From positions 1,589 to 11,263 of the forward strand of contig JALWNV010000262.1 of the NCBI GenBank assembly GCA_027083665.1: a stretch of DNA of 9,675 bases, in the 5' to 3' direction. The stretch is from Helicobacteraceae bacterium (GTDB lineage Bacteria > Campylobacterota > Campylobacteria > Campylobacterales > Sulfurimonadaceae). Position 1 is the stretch's first letter, and each line of letters opens with the position of its first letter. Below are positions 5,578 through 9,675 of this stretch, piece by piece. A program made the translations under genes and the position numbers. Under the pieces are notes generated by a model. That model saw only the letters and a program-made list of their open reading frames with translations. It had not been told where the DNA came from and searched no databases.

Positions 5578-5586
5578 TGATACAAT
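5578..5586 (+). promoter_or_regulatory. Extended -10 promoter of the repeat lipoprotein gene
   Basis: TGATACAAT (5578-5586) is an extended -10 (TG-n-TACAAT) preceded by A-rich sequence and no clear -35. Transcription would start near 5593, leaving a leader of about 46 nt. AAAGGG (5627-5632) is the ribosome-binding site, 6 nt before the ATG at 5639. No Fur box is seen, so this gene is probably not part of the iron unit. Confidence 0.65.
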
Positions 5587-5638
5587 AGTTATATAGGGAA
5601 CATCGATAGATGGACCGCTTGCAATAAAAGGGTTTGAC

Positions 5639-6895
5639 ATGAGCAAAATGGCAGGATGGATAACAGTGATGGCGGCAATCGCCGTGTTGGGCGGTTGCGA
5701 GAGCGGCAGCGAGACCGGCGGCAGCGGGGCGTCGAATGATTACGTTTTCAAAAAGAGTTTCGGGGCGGCGATCCATCTTTCCGATATCGTCGTTGACACG
5801 ACGGGGGATATCTATGCGGCCGGTGTAGAGTACGATGCGAACAGGGATCGAAAAGGGGTCGTCATCAAACTTGACAAGGACGGCAACAGTGATAGCGCAT
5901 TCGGCAACGGCGGAATCGCCAGAAACGCGAAATCGGGGGCGGTAAACGCGATCGCGCTTCTGCATGAGAACGGTGAAACAAAAAGTGTGATCGGGGGAGA
6001 TCTATTCGTCGAAAAAAACGACTATGACAGGGACTACCTCATGACGCTCTGGAAATTCGACGCGCACGGCGCGTTGGATTCGGGATTCGGGACGGCCGGA
6101 GCACTGACCGAGCCGTTCGAGAAGAAGCGGGCGGCGGCGGTTCAGCTCGGCATCGATGATGCAGGCCGGATTGTCGTGGCGGGCGACAACTACTCGCTGC
6201 TCAATCAGACGAGCTATCTGTGGCGCTTTAAAGCGGACGGGTTCGCAGACACGGCGTTCAACGGTGTAGGCTTTCTCGAAACAAATGCCGTCACGTATCT
6301 GCAAAACGGGCGTTTCATAGTGCAGCCGCAGGGTGCTTTGCTCTTTATCGGCTCGCATGTCGGGGACAATGGTTCAGGTTCACAGCAGTATCTGCAGCGG
6401 TATCTGGCAAGCGGAGAACTCGATGCCGGTTTCGGCAGCGGCGGAGTCGTAATCGATACACGAAGCATTCTCGAGTGTGCACAGCAAAGCCGTCTTGTGA
6501 GCTCGGCGGTTCAGGCGGCAAACGGCCGAATCTTCACGGCAGGCTCTTCGTGCGAAAACGGCAATGCGGATGTCGTAGTGCTCGGCTATGAAAGTGACGG
6601 AAGCGTCTGCGGCACATTCGGTGACAACGGAAAACTTGTCATCGACGAAGGAGGCGCGGAAGAGGGCGTCGCACTCGCGCTGGACAACAGCGGAAACCTC
6701 GTCGTCGCCGGCAATTACGAAAAAGGGCACGAGGCGGACGGGATGCTCTGGAAAATCGATCAGAACGGGCACATTCTCGACCGGAAAAAGGTCAGCGGGT
6801 CATTTAGTGCGATGAAAACCGCTCCGGACGGGGATATCGTGGTCGGCGGCAGGGAAGACTCCTCGGGGGCGACGATCTGGAAATTTCATTGGTAG
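5639..6895 (+). CDS. Secreted lipoprotein with delta-60 (DUF5122) repeats, predicted beta-propeller
   Basis: 418 residues. A lipoprotein signal peptide ends in the lipobox L-G-G-C (C20), followed by a Gly/Ser-rich tether (21-33). The mature protein carries five copies of a degenerate D-x-x-F-G-x-x-G motif: SDSAFGNGGI (84-93), LDSGFGTAGAL (146-156), ADTAFNGVGFL (203-213), LDAGFGSGGVV (261-271) and VCGTFGDNGKL (323-333). Spacings are 62, 57, 58 and 62, the period of the delta-60 repeat family. Alternating I-V-V-A-G strands (177-182, 354-358, 400-404) fit propeller blades. C-terminal copies are weaker and three cysteines (280, 305, 324) cluster there. Such proteins are exported and mostly of unknown function; surface attachment or ligand binding is possible. 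It ends 57 nt before the arsR-like gene with no visible terminator between. Confidence 0.85.
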   Translation: MSKMAGWITVMAAIAVLGGCESGSETGGSGASNDYVFKKSFGAAIHLSDIVVDTTGDIYAAGVEYDANRDRKGVVIKLDKDGNSDSAFGNGGIARNAKSGAVNAIALLHENGETKSVIGGDLFVEKNDYDRDYLMTLWKFDAHGALDSGFGTAGALTEPFEKKRAAAVQLGIDDAGRIVVAGDNYSLLNQTSYLWRFKADGFADTAFNGVGFLETNAVTYLQNGRFIVQPQGALLFIGSHVGDNGSGSQQYLQRYLASGELDAGFGSGGVVIDTRSILECAQQSRLVSSAVQAANGRIFTAGSSCENGNADVVVLGYESDGSVCGTFGDNGKLVIDEGGAEEGVALALDNSGNLVVAGNYEKGHEADGMLWKIDQNGHILDRKKVSGSFSAMKTAPDGDIVVGGREDSSGATIWKFHW

Positions 6896-6913
6896 CGATG
6901 TGAAGACGAGGAT

Positions 6914-6946
6914 ATTAGTCCGACATTAATCTTTGTGCGATAAAAT
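6914..6946 (+). promoter_or_regulatory. Promoter of the two-component pair with OmpR-type direct repeat
   Basis: TAAAAT (6941-6946) is a plausible -10 placing the start at or beside the ATG at 6953; no Shine-Dalgarno precedes that ATG, so leaderless translation is likely. Two heptamers, ATTAGTC (6914-6920) and ATTAATC (6925-6931), identical at 6 of 7 positions and 11 bp apart, lie where a -35 would be. Direct repeats spaced about one helical turn are the usual target of OmpR/PhoB-class regulators, so this may be an autoregulatory site. Confidence 0.4.
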
Positions 6947-6952
6947 CGCTGC

Positions 6953-7618
6953 ATGACAAAAATATTGATGATAGAAGACGACCTCGAACTTGCCGAGATC
7001 CTGACCGAATAACTCGAGCAGTTCGATTTCGAAGTCGAAACCGAAGATGACCCGTTCAAAGCGTTGAGTATCCTCAAGCTCAAACCGTACGATCTCGTGA
7101 TCCTCGATCTGACCCTGCCCGGAATGGACGGGTTGGAGGTATGCGAAGCGATCCGCGAGCGCCAGGATATTCCCATCATTATCTCTTCGGCGCGTTCGGA
7201 CGTGACGGACAAAGTCAATGCCTTGGAACTGGGAGCGGACGACTATCTTCCGAAGCCGTACGATCCCAGAGAGCTTGAAGCGCGTATCAGTTCCGTACTT
7301 CGCCGTTACGAGGCGAAAAACGAGGCGAAAAACGCCCGGGAGCACAGCGATTTCAAACTCGATGAAGGCGCCATGCAGATTACCTACAAAGGACGCCCGC
7401 TGGATTTGACCAATGCCGAATACGGCATCCTCGCGTTTATGATCAAAAAAGAGGGGATGGTCGTTTCGCGCGAAGACATCATCCATAACGTCAGTGCGAT
7501 CAACGAAGATTCGTCGAACAAGAGTATCGACGTCATGATCGGACGCATCCGCAACAAACTCGGAGACAAATCCCTGATCGAATCGGTCCGCGGTATCGGC
7601 TACAAACTCGTTAAATGA
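6953..7618 (+). pseudogene. arsR: ArsR-like (acid-response) OmpR-family response regulator interrupted by an in-frame TAA at codon 20
   Basis: From ATG 6953 the frame reads MTKILMIEDDLELAEILTE, then TAA (7010-7012), then continues in the same frame without further stops to TGA at 7616-7618, 221 codon positions in all, normal for the family. The receiver domain has acidic residues E8-D10, phospho-acceptor D52 (in VILDLTLPG), S79 and K101 (LPKPYD); the C-terminal winged helix contains the SSNKSIDVMIGRIRNKLG recognition region and ends RGIGYKLVK. It strongly resembles the Helicobacter acid-response regulator, where as I recall codon 20 is Tyr; TAC or TAT to TAA is one base change. No frameshift is present. 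Restarting downstream (TTG at 7064) would lose beta-1, alpha-1 and the acidic pocket. It could be a recent nonsense mutation, readthrough or a sequence error. It overlaps the kinase gene by 4 nt. Not an arsenic repressor, despite the shared symbol. Confidence 0.85.
7310..7333 (+). repeat. 12-bp tandem duplication in the regulator linker
   Basis: GAGGCGAAAAAC occurs twice in direct tandem (7310-7321 and 7322-7333), giving the peptide EAKNEAKN in the linker between the receiver and DNA-binding domains. It keeps the frame and adds four residues where length is tolerated. Confidence 0.9.
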
Positions 7619-8937
7619 GACGCAACGCCGTACTGCTGACGATTCTTTTCGCTTTTGCGATCACGTTGAGCAGTGTGACCTATACATTTTGGGAGTTTTA
7701 CAAACTCAACCGTCAGCAGTATATCGACAGTATTTTTACCAAGTACACGGTCATCACGCAAATCTACCGCGAGCATATGATGAAGCGCACCTCCGATGCG
7801 ATTCTGGAGGCCAACCTGGCGGTCTACGGTCTCAATCGTATCGAGGATGTTGTCGGGATCAACGAGGTTTTCGACAAGGCGAAAATCCTCAAACGCGCCG
7901 GTTTTCAGGAGGTCGTGCACTCCATGCTTTTTTCGCCGAGTACGGTCGTCCGGTCGCGGCAGGTCAAGGATCTGCGTGCGACGATGCTCGAATCCAAAGG
8001 CAATATCTATTTTTTTATCGAGTCGCGGCGCGGAAAGGTCCTGTTGCACGATCAGCAGCTCAAGCCCTATTTCCCCGCGAACCTGCTCAGTGCATATCTG
8101 ACGATCGTCTTCGTCATCGCGCTTGCGATTTTTGTGATATTGCAGCGTATCCGTCCTCTTCGCCGTCTGACGAACAAGGTTATCCGTTATGCCGAAGGCG
8201 ACCGGTCGGTGTCGTTTCGTATGAAAGGCGGCGACGAGATCGCCATTTTGGCCAACGCTCTGGAGATGGCGCGCGAAAACGTCAACGCACTGATCGAATC
8301 ACGGACACTGTTTTTGCGCAACGTTATGCATGAGCTCAAAACGCCGATCGCCAAAGGACGTATCAGCGCCGAAATGGTCAAAGATCCGAAACAAAAAGAG
8401 CGCTTCAAACGTATCTTTATCCGCCTCGAGCAGCTGATCAACGAGTTCGCCCTTATCGAAGAGGTGAGCGCCGGCTTCGGACACAAGGAGATGGGCAGCT
8501 ATCGTCTTGTCGATATTGTCGACGAAGCAATCGATCAGGCAATGATAGAGCGTCGGCGTATCGATATCGACGTGCCGGACGATTATCGCCTTGAATGCGA
8601 CTTTACAATGATGGCGACAGCCGTCAAAAATATGATCGACAACGCGGTCAAATATTCGCCGGACGGACAGGTCCGTATCCGCGTCGCCGAGGACGGAATC
8701 TATTTTGAAAACCGCGGCGAGAAACTCAGCCATCCGCTGAGCTATTATGTCGAACCTTTTACGAAAGAACATCCCGCACGCGACAGTTTCGGTTTGGGGC
8801 TTTATCTGGTTGATGCGATTTTGCAGGCGCACAATATGGTCCTGGCCTATGAATATGAAGCGGGGGTGAACCGTTTTATTTTCGAGAAAATATCCCGTGA
8901 TTCCAAGCAAACGCTGCAGCTTGCAGAGAACTTTTGA
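7615..8937 (+). CDS. arsS: ArsS-like membrane sensor histidine kinase
   Basis: 440 residues. Transmembrane helix 1 at about 5-24, a periplasmic sensor of roughly 130 residues (26-155), helix 2 at about 156-177, a HAMP domain (178-228), the H-box NVMHELKTP with phospho-acceptor H239, and an ATPase domain with N-box KNMIDNAVKYSPDG (338-351; N343), an F-box-like PFTKE (381-385) and G2 box SFGLGLYLV (391-399). The G1 box reads ENRGEKL rather than the classical D-x-G-x-G, as I recall is usual for the ArsS group. In Helicobacter the ArsS sensor responds to low pH and periplasmic histidines matter; here H54, H102 and H145 lie in the sensor region, but the signal is inferred. The ATG overlaps the regulator's TGA (ATGA), so translation is probably coupled. 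All catalytic elements look intact although the partner regulator carries a stop. Confidence 0.92.
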   Translation: MRRNAVLLTILFAFAITLSSVTYTFWEFYKLNRQQYIDSIFTKYTVITQIYREHMMKRTSDAILEANLAVYGLNRIEDVVGINEVFDKAKILKRAGFQEVVHSMLFSPSTVVRSRQVKDLRATMLESKGNIYFFIESRRGKVLLHDQQLKPYFPANLLSAYLTIVFVIALAIFVILQRIRPLRRLTNKVIRYAEGDRSVSFRMKGGDEIAILANALEMARENVNALIESRTLFLRNVMHELKTPIAKGRISAEMVKDPKQKERFKRIFIRLEQLINEFALIEEVSAGFGHKEMGSYRLVDIVDEAIDQAMIERRRIDIDVPDDYRLECDFTMMATAVKNMIDNAVKYSPDGQVRIRVAEDGIYFENRGEKLSHPLSYYVEPFTKEHPARDSFGLGLYLVDAILQAHNMVLAYEYEAGVNRFIFEKISRDSKQTLQLAENF

Positions 8938-8942
8938 AGATA

Positions 8943-8956
8943 GGCTCAGTCGAGCC
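8943..8956. terminator. Small symmetric hairpin between convergent gene ends
   Basis: GGCTC (8943-8947) and GAGCC (8952-8956) form a 5-bp stem with an AGTC loop. It lies 5 nt after the kinase stop and covers the stop codon of the minus-strand gene. Neither strand has a T-run after it, so it is at best a weak shared stop or 3'-end-protecting structure. Confidence 0.3.
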
Positions 8957-9350
8957 GGTAGACTTTGTGGAGGGATTTCGGTTCGTACTCTTTGGTACGG
9001 ACGACCTGCTTGTTCGCACGGTTGAACTGGAACATTTTGTAGAAAATAATGATCAGTGCGATGGAGCCGACGATTTCATACCCGATTGCCCAGACGGCGA
9101 TAAACATGGCGATATCGAGATTCATGAAGCTGTCAAAGTGTCCTTTTGCGACAAATAAAAAGAGAAAAAGGAGACCGGTCGCATAGGGGATCGTCAGGAA
9201 ATAGATGGCGATGAAAAGTTTTTCGTATCCTTCCGGCATCGGGAGGATTGCCGAAAAGTCAACTTCTTTCTGCCCGAACGACTTTGGACGCCGTGCGGCT
9301 TTTTTCTGTTTTTTCGGTAAGGATGCCGTGCTCTGACGGTTCTTGATCAT
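8946..9350 (-). CDS. Small two-helix inner-membrane protein, unknown function
   Basis: 134 residues. The N-terminus (2-28) is strongly basic (KKQKKAARRPK), followed by PMPEGYEKL, helix 1 (about 45-68), a short loop (69-78), helix 2 (about 79-105) and a basic C-terminal tail ending SLHKVYRLD. By the positive-inside rule both ends are cytoplasmic and the protein is a hairpin in the inner membrane. No catalytic motif is visible and I recognise no named family; similar short membrane proteins occur in Campylobacterota. The ATG at 9350 has only a weak AAAGAA ribosome-binding site. A TATAAC -10 candidate lies at 9388-9383 on the minus strand. It converges on the kinase gene with 8 nt between stops and diverges from surE. 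Confidence 0.75.
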   Translation of the reverse strand: MIKNRQSTASLPKKQKKAARRPKSFGQKEVDFSAILPMPEGYEKLFIAIYFLTIPYATGLLFLFLFVAKGHFDSFMNLDIAMFIAVWAIGYEIVGSIALIIIFYKMFQFNRANKQVVRTKEYEPKSLHKVYRLD

Positions 9351-9382
9351 GTGCTGTTCTTTATTTGACAGGCAAGGTTTAA

Positions 9383-9422
9383 GTTATACTTTCTTGCGCT
9401 GTTTTAGTCTATGGCATATGAT
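9383..9422. promoter_or_regulatory. Divergent promoter region between the membrane protein gene and surE
   Basis: For surE, TTGCGC (9394-9399) and TATGAT (9417-9422) are 17 bp apart, giving a start near 9429 and a leader of about 24 nt. An alternative pair, TTGACA (9365-9370) with TATACT (9385-9390), has a short 14-bp spacer. On the minus strand TATAAC (9388-9383) overlaps TATACT and could serve the membrane protein gene. Confidence 0.5.
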
Positions 9423-9452
9423 AGCATAAAAAACAATAGGAAACCAACAAGT

Positions 9453-9675
9453 ATGAAAAAAATATTGATCACGAATGATGACGGCTACGAATCGGAAGGA
9501 TTGCACGCACTGATCGAAGCGCTTCGGCCTTTCGGGCAGGTCGTCGTTGTCGCTCCGGCCAATGAAAAATCGGCCTGCGGGCACTCTCTGACCCTGTCGC
9601 ATCCATTGAGTTTCATCGGTGTCGACGACGATTTTTATAAACTTGAAGACGGCACACCGAGCGACTGTATCTATC
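9453..9675 (+). CDS. surE: 5'/3'-nucleotidase SurE, N-terminal part
   Basis: 74 codons are present before the window ends. The start MKKILITNDDGYESEGLHAL carries the SurE motif T-N-D-D-G, whose two aspartates bind the catalytic metal, followed by VVVVAPANEKSACGHSLTL (the A-P-x-x-x-x-S-x-x-x-x-S-L-T block with a further metal-site residue from N42/S45) and GTPSDC near residues 68-73. SurE is a cytosolic nucleoside-monophosphate phosphatase involved in nucleotide turnover and stress survival. The ATG follows AGGAAA (9438-9443) with a 9-nt spacer. All motifs expected in this part are intact; the remainder lies beyond the window. Confidence 0.95.
   Translation, partial: MKKILITNDDGYESEGLHALIEALRPFGQVVVVAPANEKSACGHSLTLSHPLSFIGVDDDFYKLEDGTPSDCIY

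Noticed and set aside
3203..5965. A 920-codon open frame on the minus strand opposite feoB
   Set aside because: It is antisense to the fully motif-supported feoB; its protein is dominated by Arg, His, Asp and Gln runs with no domain, as expected of a mirror frame in GC-rich DNA.
7064..7618. A shorter functional regulator starting at TTG 7064
   Set aside because: It would lack beta-1, alpha-1 and the acidic metal-binding residues of the receiver, and has no ribosome-binding site; kept only as a possible remnant product of the interrupted gene.

Overview
The window (about 55% G+C by eye, gene-dense, very short spacers) looks like a chromosomal segment of a relatively GC-rich member of the Campylobacterota (Epsilonproteobacteria). 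The basis is the gene families seen: an ArsR/ArsS-type acid-response two-component pair closely resembling the Helicobacter/Campylobacter one, an OprD-like 'Opr' porin, a FeoB with the GQPNVGKS G1 motif, a receiver domain beginning with an LLYVED-type motif, and promoters dominated by strong or extended -10 elements. Genus cannot be fixed from the sequence alone.

Layout. 1-48 (-): first 16 codons of a response-regulator receiver protein. 111-661 (+): a small conserved-looking protein and a DUF1294 membrane protein overlapping by 4 nt. 735-776: six perfect copies of a 7-bp tandem repeat between convergent genes. 793-1347 (-): CDP-alcohol phosphatidyltransferase, probable phosphatidylserine synthase. 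1348-1503: divergent regulatory region with two Fur-box-like sites and a 14-bp palindrome. 1504-2793 (+): outer-membrane Opr-type porin. 2794-3027: a hairpin-rich spacer ending in a terminator-like structure, then a third Fur box. 3028-5431 (+): feoA-feoB, overlapping by 8 nt and followed by a terminator. 5639-6895 (+): a secreted lipoprotein built from delta-60-type (DUF5122) repeats. 6953-8937 (+): an ArsR-like response regulator with an in-frame TAA at codon 20, overlapping by 4 nt an intact ArsS-like histidine kinase. 8946-9350 (-): a small two-helix membrane protein. 9453 to the end (+): the N-terminus of SurE.

How it fits together. The clearest functional unit is 1411-5431. Fur-box-like sites sit at the promoter of the porin and of feoAB, so an outer-membrane channel and the inner-membrane ferrous-iron transporter may form one iron-responsive module covering both membranes. 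The other multi-gene unit is the arsRS-like pair, whose regulator is interrupted by a single stop codon while the frame on both sides and the kinase are intact. The rest is housekeeping or uncharacterised envelope genes. No tRNA, rRNA, CRISPR array, insertion sequence or phage gene was seen, and no stretch longer than 300 nt lacks a gene.
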